Assembly (NCBI GenBank): GCA_963721175.1
Contig: CAVRIG010000012.1
Location: 22,051-86,050 of the forward strand
Length of the DNA stretch: 64,000 bases
Direction of reading: 5' to 3'
DNA from: Aliishimia sp963721175
GTDB lineage: Bacteria > Pseudomonadota > Alphaproteobacteria > Rhodobacterales > Rhodobacteraceae
Shown here: piece by piece, positions 18,093-27,284 of the stretch
How the letters are laid out: every line of letters starts with the position of its first letter
Position numbering within the stretch: the first letter of the stretch is position 1
Program-made: the position numbers and the translations under genes
Notes under the pieces: generated by a model
The model's input: only the letters and a program-made list of their open reading frames with translations
Told to the model about the DNA's origin: nothing
Databases searched by the model: none

Positions 18093-19004
18093 TCAGTGCG
18101 CGGGACGAATGAACGTTCCGTTGCGCAGATCCTTCATGGCCGTCATCAGTTCGGCCTGCGTGTTCATCACGATGGGCCCGTGCCAGGCCACCGGTTCGTC
18201 GATCGGCGCCCCCGAGATCAGCAGGAAGCGGACACCCTCGGACCCCGCCTGAACCGTCACCTCGTCACCGGTGCCGAAGCGGATCAGCGTTCGGTCGCCG
18301 GACATGTCCCGGATGTTTACTTCCTCGCCGGCGACTTCCTTTTCCAGCAGCACGCCTTGCGGGTCCGACGCGTCGGCGAAGGCGCCCGCACCCTCGAAGA
18401 CATAGGCGAAGGCCCGGCGATAGGTGTCGATCCGGAACGTCTTCCTGACCCCCGCAGGCACGAAGACATCGAGGTATTGCGGATCTGCCGCGATACCGTC
18501 CACCGGCCCGGCCTTGCCCCAGAACTCGCCCACGATCACCTTCACACGGGTGCCATCATCGTCGATCACTTCCGGAACGTCGGTGCCCTTGACATCCTGG
18601 TAACGCGGTGCGGTCATCTTCTGCGCCGACGGCAGGTTGCCCCAAAGCTGGAAGCCGTGCATCTGTCCGGCCCCGTTGCCCTTGGGCATTTCCTGGTGAA
18701 GGATGCCCGACCCGGCGGTCATCCATTGCACGTCTCCCGCGCCGAGCGTCCCGGTATTGCCGAGGCTGTCGCCGTGATCGACGGTGCCCGAGAGCACGTA
18801 GGTGATCGTCTCGATCCCACGATGCGGATGCCACGGGAAGCCCTTGAGGTAATCCTCCGGCCGCTCGTTGCGGAAATCGTCGAAGAGCAGGAACGGGTCG
18901 AGCTCGCTCGGATCCTGGAACCCGAAGGCGCGGTGCAGCTTGACGCCCGCGCCTTCCATCGTCGGAACGGCGCGCCGGGTCTCGAGTGTGGGTCGTAGGG
19001 ACAT
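18093..19004 (-). CDS. pirin family protein
   Basis: A 303-residue two-cupin protein. The N-terminal cupin (about 20-150) has the pirin signature HPHRGIETITYVLSGTVDH, whose histidines bind one metal ion, and HQEMPKGNGAGQMHGFQLW. The C-terminal cupin covers about 170-290 (VFEGAGAFADA). Pirins act as quercetinases or redox-linked regulators; which applies here cannot be told. The start ATG at 19004 has AGGAGA upstream. It converges on the PAS kinase gene through a shared hairpin. Confidence 0.9.
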   Translation of the reverse strand: MSLRPTLETRRAVPTMEGAGVKLHRAFGFQDPSELDPFLLFDDFRNERPEDYLKGFPWHPHRGIETITYVLSGTVDHGDSLGNTGTLGAGDVQWMTAGSGILHQEMPKGNGAGQMHGFQLWGNLPSAQKMTAPRYQDVKGTDVPEVIDDDGTRVKVIVGEFWGKAGPVDGIAADPQYLDVFVPAGVRKTFRIDTYRRAFAYVFEGAGAFADASDPQGVLLEKEVAGEEVNIRDMSGDRTLIRFGTGDEVTVQAGSEGVRFLLISGAPIDEPVAWHGPIVMNTQAELMTAMKDLRNGTFIRPAH

Positions 19005-19275
19005 GGTTTCTGTCTCCTTGGAGGAACGTCCTTCGGTAGGTAAGCTGCGCCCGCGGACGCTGCAATCTTGCAGTCCCGAACCCTCGATGTGCATCCGCGC
19101 AGAGAGGTCGGGGGACCCGGCTTGGCCGTCGAACCAGGACTGCGCGCACTTCCGGCCAATCGAATGTCTCACCGATTTTGTGGGCCCGCAGGCTTTTCGG
19201 ATGGTAGCCGTCCGCGGAGCTTGATAAAAACGAACGTCCAAGTCGATCGTAGTCGTTTTCAGGAGCATTTGCACG

Positions 19276-20331
19276 TTGCAGGACCGCACAGACAACCGGT
19301 TCGCCAGGCTGAGCCAACTGGCCGCCCGGATCTTCAGAACGATGGATCTGCCCGACCTGTTGCTGCCTAATCTGGCGGTCCCGATCTCGCAGTTCCTGAT
19401 CGGACTTTTGTGCAGCGGCGCGGCGGTACTGACGCGCGAGATCATCGATCTGGTGCTCCCCGGCGCCGGTCCCTTTGCCCTGACGATGCCGTTCGTTCTC
19501 TTCGCGACGCTTTTTGCGCGCTGGCAGGCCGGCGCGGTGACGCTCCTGCTGCTGGCGGCACATGCCTGGTATTTCGTGTTGCCGGAACACCGATCTTTTG
19601 GCTTCATCAACTCGACCGACGGTCCCCGCGTCGTGGTCAACGTGCTGGCCGGGGCCGCGGTCGTCACGCTGGGCGAGTTCTTCCGGCGCGTCGTGCAGGA
19701 GGCGCTGGCGCAACGCGACCGGATCGCCGAAGAGCGCCTGCTCCTGCTGCAGGAACTGGATCACCGGGTGAAGAACAACTTCTCCATCGTGTCGTCCATC
19801 GTTCGCATGGAGATCCGGGGCTCGACATCCGACGAAGGGACGCAGGTCCTCCAGAAAATCGCCGGCCGTGTCGACAGCATCGCCCGGGCGCACGGCGCGC
19901 TTTATCGCGGCGAAAACGGTTTCGGCGAGGTGCGCATGCGATCCTATCTCGGCACGCTGTGTCGTTCGCTCGAGGATGGGCTCTTCAGCGACAGGAACGT
20001 GTCGATCAGGACCGAGATCGCGGATATCTCCTGCCAGCGCGACACGGCGATCTCCATCGGCCTTGTGGTGAACGAACTCTGCATCAACGCGTCCAAGCAC
20101 GCCTTCGTCGGCAAGGCGCATGGCTGCGTCACCGTCGAGCTGAAGCAGGGAGAGGACGGGCTATTCGTCGCGGTCGAAGATGACGGCATCGGTCTGGATC
20201 ACGCGCGGACCGCCGACACCCGGCAGGGCGGCGCGTTGCTGGCGGCCTTCGCCATGCAGGTGGGAGGCGAGCTGCGCCACGTGACGACCCTGCGCGGCAC
20301 CCGCTTCGAGATGGTCGTGACCGACATTTGA
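19276..20331 (+). CDS. membrane-bound HWE/HisKA_2 sensor histidine kinase
   Basis: A 351-residue protein with about three to four hydrophobic segments at residues 34-135 (DUF4118-like sensor region). It continues with the HisKA_2 motif ELDH163-RVKNNFSIVSS and a HATPase domain (NELCINASKHAF, VEDDGIGL). This class often acts in light or general stress control. The proposed TTG start at 19276 has AGGAG 10 bases upstream; the first ATG (19342) would remove 22 residues. No partner response regulator is adjacent. Confidence 0.82.
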   Translation: MQDRTDNRFARLSQLAARIFRTMDLPDLLLPNLAVPISQFLIGLLCSGAAVLTREIIDLVLPGAGPFALTMPFVLFATLFARWQAGAVTLLLLAAHAWYFVLPEHRSFGFINSTDGPRVVVNVLAGAAVVTLGEFFRRVVQEALAQRDRIAEERLLLLQELDHRVKNNFSIVSSIVRMEIRGSTSDEGTQVLQKIAGRVDSIARAHGALYRGENGFGEVRMRSYLGTLCRSLEDGLFSDRNVSIRTEIADISCQRDTAISIGLVVNELCINASKHAFVGKAHGCVTVELKQGEDGLFVAVEDDGIGLDHARTADTRQGGALLAAFAMQVGGELRHVTTLRGTRFEMVVTDI

Positions 20332-20387
20332 TGGCGCCGTTCCGGACTTCCGGGGTTACACGGTCGGGCTGCGGCCGGATCTGCGCG

Positions 20388-21449
20388 TCAATCCGCGAAA
20401 TGGTCGATGATGCGGTCGATCTCCTCGCGGCACATGCGGGCGATCCGGGATTGTTCCGCGATCGCGGTGGCGCTCGTCTCCTCCAGATCTCCGACGATCT
20501 TGATGTTCTCGTCGTTCAGCTTGTTGGCCGGGTGGGTGTAGTTGAAGCTCCCGAAGATCGTCAGCTGATCGTCGATCACCATCAGCTTGTGATGCAGCTT
20601 GCCGAGGCCGTTGCGTCCCCCGGCGACCTTCACGTCGATGCCCGCTGCGGTCAGCACGTGCTTGGCGGCCCATTTCTGGTTCGCCTGCATCCGGTCCAGC
20701 ACGCCGCGGATCTTGATCCCGTTGCGGTGCGCGGCCACCAGCGCATCATCGATGCCGGAGGATTGCGCGAAGGTGAAGCAGGCGAAGTCCACCCGTTCCC
20801 GCGCCTTCAGGATCTGCTTCATGATCTCCATCTCCGGCCCGTGATCGGGCGCGAAGAGCGGTTTGACCCGCAGCCCCGACACGTTGGCTTCCTTTGGGGC
20901 CTTGCCATGGTTGGTCCCCTCCATCCCGAAACGGCCCCGACGGATATCCGCGAACTCGCGCTTGTAGGCGTTCGCGACCTCGGCATCGTCGACCACGACG
21001 ACATGGTTGAGGTTCCGGCTCACCCCGGTGGTGGTGAAGTTGGTCGACCCGCTCAGCACGGCATTGCCGAGGACCATGAACTTCTGGTGGAAGATCGCAG
21101 GGTTGAAGTCGACCTTGACGTCGGTGGTCGAGCGCAGGATCGCGCTGAAGATCTCGCGGTTGATCTCGTGCTGGCCGCCTGGTTGGTGGGCCGTCGCCAC
21201 ATCCTTGGGTCGGCGGGACGCCAGCAGGTAGCTCTGTTCGATCACGAGGTCGATCGTGACCCCGCGCAGCCGGGCCTCGATGATCGCCTCGGCGATGGCC
21301 GGATTGTCGATTTCCTGGATCGCGATCATCAGGTTCTGGCGCGATTTCGCACGGCCGATAAATTCGATGATGGGCAGCAACAGATCGTCGGGGGCGCCGA
21401 ATTCTCGCGGACCGAGATAGACGGAAATGTCGCCGCTGGTGATGGGCAT
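20388..21449 (-). CDS. phospholipase D-like protein
   Basis: A 353-residue protein with two PLD HKD motifs: HQKFMVLGNAVLSGSTN at about residue 120 and HHKLMVIDDQLTIFGSFN at about 290. The pair forms one active site that cleaves phosphodiesters through a phospho-histidine. No signal peptide is evident, so it may be cytoplasmic, closer to nuclease-type or cardiolipin-synthase-like members; the substrate is unknown. It starts at MPITSGDISVYLG and is divergent from the dehydrogenase gene at 21561. Confidence 0.85.
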   Translation of the reverse strand: MPITSGDISVYLGPREFGAPDDLLLPIIEFIGRAKSRQNLMIAIQEIDNPAIAEAIIEARLRGVTIDLVIEQSYLLASRRPKDVATAHQPGGQHEINREIFSAILRSTTDVKVDFNPAIFHQKFMVLGNAVLSGSTNFTTTGVSRNLNHVVVVDDAEVANAYKREFADIRRGRFGMEGTNHGKAPKEANVSGLRVKPLFAPDHGPEMEIMKQILKARERVDFACFTFAQSSGIDDALVAAHRNGIKIRGVLDRMQANQKWAAKHVLTAAGIDVKVAGGRNGLGKLHHKLMVIDDQLTIFGSFNYTHPANKLNDENIKIVGDLEETSATAIAEQSRIARMCREEIDRIIDHFAD

Positions 21450-21560
21450 GTTCGCTGTCCCTCGTTTTTTGCGGAATCGTAAGGGCATGGCGTCGCAAAT
21501 GAAAGCGACATGTCGCGGGCGTCCCCTAAGCCTGACCGGGAAACCTTGGGGAGCAGTGAC

Positions 21561-22505
21561 ATGAAAATCGGATTCGTCGGACTGGGGAACGTGGGCTCGA
21601 AGCTGTCCGGCAGCCTGATCCGCAACGGCGCACAGGTGCAGGTCCATGACCTCGATGCGCAACTCGTGGAAGCGAAGGTGGCGGCCGGTGCCGAGGCCGG
21701 CGGAAGCCCGGCGCAGATGATGCAGGCCTGCGATGTGGTGATCACCTGCCTGCCGAGCCCCGCCGCGAGCGATGCGGTCCTGCAGCAGATGCTGCCGCAT
21801 GTGGGCCTGGGCAAGATCTGGATGGAGATGTCGACGACCGATGCGGAGGAGGTGACGCGCCTTGGGCACGCCGTTATCGCGCAGGGGGGTGCCGCCGTGG
21901 ACTGCCCGGTCTCCGGCGGCTGTCACCGGGCGGATACCGGCAACATCTCGATCTTCGCGGGTTGCGACCGGGAAACCTTCGAACGGATTCTGCCGCTGCT
22001 GACCATCATGGGACGGCGCGTGCTCCATACGGGTCCGTTGGGTACGGCCAGCGTTCTGAAGGTGCTGACGAACTACCTCGCCACCGCCAATCTCGTCTCC
22101 TGCGCCGAGGCGCTGACGGTCGCGAAAGGGGCGGGGATGGATCTCGGCACGGCGTTCGAGGCGATCCGCATTTCCTCTGGCAACTCCTTCGTGCACGAGA
22201 CCGAAAGCCAGGTGATCCTGAACGGCTCGCGCGACATCTCGTTCACGATGGACCTGGTGAAGAAGGATATCGGGCTTTTCCAGAGCGTGGCGGACCGGGC
22301 CGGGGTGCCACTCGATCTCAACCCGCTGCTGATCCGGCTCTTCGACGACGCGATCGAAAGGTTCGGTCCCCGGGAACTCAGCCCCAACATCATCAAGCGG
22401 CTGGAGGAGGCGACGGGGCTCGACGTCAGCGCACCGGGCTTTCCGGCGGAGATGGTCGATGACGAGCCCGAGGAGCCGGGCGCCGAGGTCGTCGTGCGCA
22501 GGTGA
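21561..22505 (+). CDS. NAD(P)-dependent beta-hydroxyacid dehydrogenase (3-hydroxyisobutyrate dehydrogenase family)
   Basis: A 314-residue protein. The Rossmann motif is MKIGFVGLGNVGSKLSG, the substrate motif is DCPVSGGCHRADTGNISIFAG (about residue 115), and the helical C-terminal domain carries LKVLTNYLATANLVSCAEAL with the expected catalytic Lys (LK-x-LTN). The family oxidises 3-hydroxyacids; the exact substrate cannot be assigned. The C-terminus is extended by acidic residues (DDEPEEPG). ATG 21561 is preceded by GGGGAGCAG. Confidence 0.85.
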   Translation: MKIGFVGLGNVGSKLSGSLIRNGAQVQVHDLDAQLVEAKVAAGAEAGGSPAQMMQACDVVITCLPSPAASDAVLQQMLPHVGLGKIWMEMSTTDAEEVTRLGHAVIAQGGAAVDCPVSGGCHRADTGNISIFAGCDRETFERILPLLTIMGRRVLHTGPLGTASVLKVLTNYLATANLVSCAEALTVAKGAGMDLGTAFEAIRISSGNSFVHETESQVILNGSRDISFTMDLVKKDIGLFQSVADRAGVPLDLNPLLIRLFDDAIERFGPRELSPNIIKRLEEATGLDVSAPGFPAEMVDDEPEEPGAEVVVRR

Positions 22506-22547
22506 CGGCAGTTGCCACCTCCACGCCAAGCGGCTAAGGCGCGCGAC

Positions 22548-23033
22548 ATGGCTGAGGACGACAAGGTTCTGGCGACCATTTCCGCTTCGGTGCCGCGCCG
22601 ATGGCTGGCGGTCGGCTGCCTGTTCGGTCTGGCTTTCCTGTTCGCGTATATCGCGCTCGCAGAGCCGCCGGCGCTGGGCTGGCAGGTTTTCCTGCTGGCG
22701 CTTGCGGGCCTCTCCGTGTGGATCGGGGACATGCTGCGTCGCGCGTCCGCGCGGGTCATCGAACTCACGGGAACCGAGTTGCGCGACAGCGGTGGCGCCA
22801 TCCTCGCGCGGGTGGCGGACATCGAGAGTGTGGAGCGTGGCGCGTTCGCCTTCAAGCCGTCGAACGGTTTCCTGATCCGGACCCGGTCCGCGGCGGGCCC
22901 GCGCGCCTGGTATCCCGGGCTCTGGTGGCGGATCGGTCGCCGGATCGGCGTCGGCGGCGTCACGCCCGGATCCCAGACGAAGTTCGCCGCCGAGATGCTG
23001 CAGGCGATGCTGGCGGAACGGGAGAGCGGCTGA
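22548..23033 (+). CDS. conserved membrane protein of unknown function
   Basis: A 161-residue protein with two hydrophobic segments (about residues 19-38 and 45-62) followed by a soluble part. The soluble region (IELTGTELRDSGGAILARVADI and AFKPSNGFLIRTRS) resembles a small PH-like beta domain. I recognise no named family. It starts 42 bases after the dehydrogenase and converges on the Tad genes, whose last stop lies at 23034, immediately after its own stop. Confidence 0.6.
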   Translation: MAEDDKVLATISASVPRRWLAVGCLFGLAFLFAYIALAEPPALGWQVFLLALAGLSVWIGDMLRRASARVIELTGTELRDSGGAILARVADIESVERGAFAFKPSNGFLIRTRSAAGPRAWYPGLWWRIGRRIGVGGVTPGSQTKFAAEMLQAMLAERESG

Positions 23034-23591
23034 TCAGCTGCCGGTGAACAGCACCCGGTCGGCATAGCGCGGCTTGGTGAATACGAACGACCGGATTTCC
23101 TGGTCCGAGAGGCCGGTATTGAAGGGCGGCTGGTACTGAACCCAGGTTTCCACCACCGTCAGCCGTTCACCGTCGGCCATCACCGGAAGGCGGTCGTGCC
23201 ATTCCCGCACGTCGGAATCGGTGAGCGCCAGGCGCCCGCCGCTGCCGTAGGACCAGTCGCGGTTGAGTTCGTCCTGATCGGCATCGTAGCTGACCGACGT
23301 GACACGGAGTTGGACTTCATCCAGGCGTTCGTTCACGAGATAGGAATGCAGCTTGCGCAGCCCGTCGATGTAGCTTCTGTCAATCGGTGTCGTCTCGCGC
23401 GAGATCATGTCGCTGACCGTGTAGGACGCCTTCTGGCTCAGGCTGTACGCGCGATAGGCGTCGAACGTGGCGAACATCGCGAGATAGGCCCAGAAGAGCA
23501 TCGGGACGATGATCACCAGCTCCACGGCGATGGAGCCGTCTTCGTTTCGCACGAAGCGGGCAAGGCGGGTTTTCAGATCGGTCGTCGTCAT
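23034..23591 (-). CDS. TadE/TadF-like pilus assembly protein
   Basis: A 185-residue protein with a short basic N-terminus and the TadE-type signature RNEDGSIAVELVIIVPMLFWAY in one membrane helix (about 16-40). It continues as a periplasmic region with one predicted beta-rich fold. TadE/F pseudopilins are processed by a prepilin peptidase and take part in tight-adherence (Flp) pilus assembly. It overlaps the upstream TadE-like gene by four bases, so it is the last gene of a three-gene operon. The Tad ATPase and secretin genes are not in the window. Confidence 0.8.
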   Translation of the reverse strand: MTTTDLKTRLARFVRNEDGSIAVELVIIVPMLFWAYLAMFATFDAYRAYSLSQKASYTVSDMISRETTPIDRSYIDGLRKLHSYLVNERLDEVQLRVTSVSYDADQDELNRDWSYGSGGRLALTDSDVREWHDRLPVMADGERLTVVETWVQYQPPFNTGLSDQEIRSFVFTKPRYADRVLFTGS

Positions 23592-24127
23592 TGGGCTGGC
23601 TCCTGTACGAACCCGCTATAGGACACCATCTGCACGCGGCCCGAGCCATCCTTGACCCATTGCTTGCCAAGCCCGGTCGATGCGAAGACGGGGTTGAACA
23701 TGTAGCACGCGCGGATCAGCATCATCTGCTGTTCGCCGCCATGCACGAACCGGCGCAGCGGCGTGATCGGTTCGGAAATGTCGACACAGTCGGCGGTGCT
23801 GTCGAACCCCTGGAAGTTGCGCACCGAGACCGGAAAGAGTTCCAGCCGCAGCGTCTGTTCGCAGTCGGGCAGGAAGCCCGCGTTCTCGCAGATGGTGGTC
23901 CGCAGCTCGTCATGCGTCAGGTCCTGGCCGGTGCCGACCCGTATCTCGCGCGCAGCGATGTCGAGTCCGCGGTCGAGCCACATCTGGCGCTGGGCGTAGA
24001 TGCCCATTTCCACCGAGGTCAGGAAGATGGTGAAGATCAGCGGCACCGCCAGCACGAATTCGATGGTCATGTTGCCGTCTTCGTCGCGGCCGAACCGGCG
24101 CAGGTGATCGAGGATGGAACGGGTCAT
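23588..24127 (-). CDS. TadE-like pseudopilin
   Basis: A 179-residue protein. Residues 12-40 read FGRDEDGNMTIEFVLAVPLIF, the conserved TadE membrane segment with Glu at position +5 of the processed form. The periplasmic part contains four cysteines (ICENAGFLPDCEQ, TADCVD and ACYMF), likely in disulfides. ATG 24127 overlaps the stop of the VWA protein gene and its own stop overlaps the next start. The three are therefore translationally coupled. Confidence 0.8.
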   Translation of the reverse strand: MTRSILDHLRRFGRDEDGNMTIEFVLAVPLIFTIFLTSVEMGIYAQRQMWLDRGLDIAAREIRVGTGQDLTHDELRTTICENAGFLPDCEQTLRLELFPVSVRNFQGFDSTADCVDISEPITPLRRFVHGGEQQMMLIRACYMFNPVFASTGLGKQWVKDGSGRVQMVSYSGFVQEPAQ

Positions 24128-25534
24128 TGCAGGAGACTCAGCTGGCGGATCTGGCGGGCGATCGAGTCGAACACCTCCATGAGGTCGTCGTCCTCGTCGA
24201 CGTTGTAGAAGTGCGACGGGGAGGAGGCGCAGTTCCGCATTTCCGTCTGCGCGCCACTCGGTGCCTCGAAGGCGATGGTGTAGATCACGATGTTGCGCGT
24301 CGACACCTTGGCGGCATTGCAGAGTGCGTAGAACCGGTTGACGTTCTGGCTGGCGCTGGCGATCTGGGTCCGGTCGCCGGTGCGCTTGGCCAACTCGACG
24401 CGTGGGGTTCTTCAGGTGCATCGCGTTCTTGGGACGGACCTGTTCGGTGATCTGGCCGTCGGTCATCAGCACGATGAATTTGCGCGCTGCGGGATCGTCG
24501 TACTCGGCCGGCCGCCCGGCAAACTCGGCGGGGATCAGGCCGGCCGCGTACATCGCGTCGAAGTGCGGGCGGCTCGACGGGTCGAGCAGCGCCAGCGCGT
24601 ATTTCATCGCGTAATGCGTGCCGGTGCCGTCATGCATCCGGATGTTGTTGACGGCATTGATCAGCCCCTGGCGATCGTTGGAGGCATAGCGGATCGTGGT
24701 ATCATCCTGCGGGCACCAGCCCCAGTCCATCACGTTGGCGGCGATGTCCCAGTTCATGAAGTGCGGCACCTGTGCGTAGGACCCGGCATTGGGCAGGCCG
24801 ACATACCCGAAGTCGCTTGCATTGAGTTCGAGGCAGGACGACACGTTGGGATAGCGGCCCGCCGCCGTTCCGCCGTCCTTGGTGGCGAGCGGGATATCGG
24901 CATAGCGTGCGCCGCCCAGGCGGCCGAACATGAACGGGCCGACATTCGTCTGACCCGCGTAGGGGATCAGGTTTATCGAGGTGTCGTCGATGTAGTCGTC
25001 GTGCAGCACGATGTTCAGGAAGGCGGCGGCTGCGGGCCGCAATTCGTCCATGCGTTCCGAATCGCGCATGGATCCCGAAATGTCGAGCACGAGGGAGATC
25101 TCGATGTTGGGCGCAGCCTGTTCGGCGGTGGCGGAGGTCCATGCCGGCAGCGTGTCCACGCCAAGGTGATGCATGAAGCGCGTCGGCGTCTGCACATGCC
25201 CGGTGGCGTGGACGTTCCGGTAGTTGAGGCCCTGGTCCACCGTCACCCCGGTGAGGTATTCGGCAAGATCGACGGTGTCGAAGTAGTCCCGCACGACCGC
25301 TTCGGGGTCGAGTTCCTGGTTGAGGTTGGCCGCGGCCAGCACGGCCCGGTCCATGGTGGCCTGGATCTTGGTGCGTTCCATCTCGTTGTGCATCAGGTCC
25401 ACGGCGATGCCGCCCACCAGGACCATCAAGACGATCATGAAGCAGGCGAAGATCGTCGCGACGCCGCTTTGGTCGCGTCCGAACCGGGTGAGCATGCGCG
25501 TCACGTGCAATCTGGCAGTGTTCATCGGTCTCAT
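24124..25534 (-). CDS. TadG-like protein with von Willebrand A domain, frameshifted near 24400
   Basis: The start ATG 25534 is chosen for the GGTGGAAAG site just upstream. Residues about 20-45 form the Tad-type membrane helix (RDQSGVATIFACFMIVLMVL). A VWA domain follows with the MIDAS motif DISGSM near residue 155 and VLMTDGQITEQ later. The frame breaks after AMHLKNPT; removing one base in ACGCGTCG near 24400 restores VELAKRTGDRTQIAS and the end LSLLQ at 24124. The reconstructed protein has 469 residues. TadG-type proteins support Flp pilus assembly or adhesion at the envelope. Confidence 0.8.
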
Positions 25535-25595
25535 GCTTTCCACCTTTTACTCTGCACCCCACTCGGCACGGTCGAACGGATTTGTCTCCTTACGT

Positions 25596-25609
25596 ATTCC
25601 ACATGGAAT
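25596..25609. promoter_or_regulatory. inverted repeat in Tad/gdh divergent region
   Basis: ATTCCA-CA-TGGAAT is a near-perfect dyad 62 bases upstream of the tad-type start and about 220 bases upstream of the glutamate dehydrogenase start. A further GTGGAAT half-site follows near 25650. It may be an operator; no known regulator is implied. Confidence 0.35.
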
Positions 25610-25829
25610 GATGGCTTGAATTGGGCGGATTGGTGGCATTGCGTGGAATTGTGCAGGGGATGGGTGTGACCGGGACCCTGACGGCAGGAGAGGTCCAATC
25701 CGCCACTTTCGGAGTCCGACGTTTCTACTGTGGCATGAAAAATCATGTTCATTCGGGCCTCGACGTCATAGGCTCCCGAGAAAATGCAAAAGCCTTGACG
25801 AACTCGATGGGCATGGAAGGAGGACAGTA

Positions 25830-27269
25830 ATGAAAGACACTGCGCAGGAACCGACATTCCGCGAGAGCGTCGATATGATGTTCAGCCGCGCCGTTGCGCT
25901 GATGGATTTGCCACCGGGCCTCGAAGAGAAGATCACGCGTCTGCAACGCGACCTATACGGTCCGGTTCGGCGTCGGCTGCGCGGGCAGATCCAGACCTTC
26001 ACCGGGTATCGGTCGGTCCATTCGGAGCACATGGAGCCCGTCAAGGGCGGCATCCGCTACGCGCTGGGCGTGAACCAGGACGAGGTGGAGGCGCTGGCGG
26101 CGCTGATGACCTACAAATGCGCGCTCGTGGACGCGCCCTTCGGCGGGTCCAAGGGCGGGCTGCGCATCGACCCGCGCGAATATGACGAGCACGAGCTGGA
26201 GCTGATCACCCGGCGCTTCGCCTACGAACTGGCCAAGCGCGACCTGATCAACCCCGTCCCAGAACGTGCCCGCGCCCGACATGGGCACGGGCGAACGGGA
26301 AATGGCGTGGATCGCCGACCAGTACAAGCGGATGAACACGACCGACATCAACTCCGCGGCCTGCGTCACCGGCAAGCCGATCAACGCCGGCGGGATCCAG
26401 GGCCGGACCGAGGCGACCGGCCGGGGCGTCCAATACGCGCTGCAGGAGTTCTTCCGGCATCCCGACGACATCAAGGCCGCGAACCTGACCGGCACGCTCG
26501 ACGGCAAGCGGGTGATCGTCCAGGGCCTCGGCAACGTGGGCTATCACGCGGCCAAGTTCCTCCAGGAAGAGGATGGGTGCATCATCACCGGGATCATCGA
26601 ACGCGACGGCGCACTTTTCAGCGCCGACGGGCTGGATGTCGAGAAGGTCCGCACATGGCTCATGAAGCATGGCGGCGATTGCCGGATATCCGGATGCGAC
26701 GCACAACGCCGACGGGGCCGTCATTCTGGAACAGGAATGCGACATCCTGATCCCGGCGGCGCATGGAAGGTGTGATCAACATGGGCAACGCCGATCGAGA
26801 TCAAGGCACCGCTCATCATCGAGGCCGCGAACGGGCCGATCACCGCGGGTGCGGACGAAATCCTCCAGCAAAAAGGGGATCGTCATCATTCCGGACATGT
26901 ACGCCAATGCCGGCGGCGTGACCGTGTCGTATTTCGAATGGGTCAAGAACCTGAGCCACATCCGCTTTGGCCGGATGCAGCGACGCCAGGAGGAATCCCG
27001 GCACCAGCTCGTGGTGGACGAACTCGAGCGGTTGTCGAAGGACAAGGATCTGGGCTGGACGCTGTCGCCCGACTTCAAGGACAAGTATCTGCAAGGGCGC
27101 GGGCGAACTGGAACTGGTGCGCTCCGGTCTCGACGACACGATGCGGGCGGCGTACCAGTCGATGCGGCGTGTCTGGCACTCCCGCGACGACGTGCGCGAT
27201 CTGCGGACGGCGGCCTATCTTGTGGCGATCGAAAAGGTCGCGGCGAGTTATCGCGCCAAGGGTCTCTGA
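25830..27269 (+). pseudogene. glutamate dehydrogenase, six frame breaks
   Basis: Glu/Leu/Phe/Val dehydrogenase: oxidative deamination of glutamate or the reverse. It has a strong GGAGGA site and ATG at 25830. PVKGGIRYALGVNQDE and the catalytic Lys in APFGGSKGGLRIDP are intact, as are QGLGNVGYHAAKFL (NAD binding) and PDMYANAGGVTVSYFEW. Frames change, each time by one extra base, near 26254 (CCCC), 26690, 26762, 26790, 26870 (AAAAA) and 27095 (GGG). Removing six bases gives a complete 477-residue protein ending at VAASYRAKGL. Residue conservation between the breaks argues for sequence error or a very recent pseudogene. Confidence 0.85.
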
Positions 27270-27284
27270 GACTCCATCGCTGGG

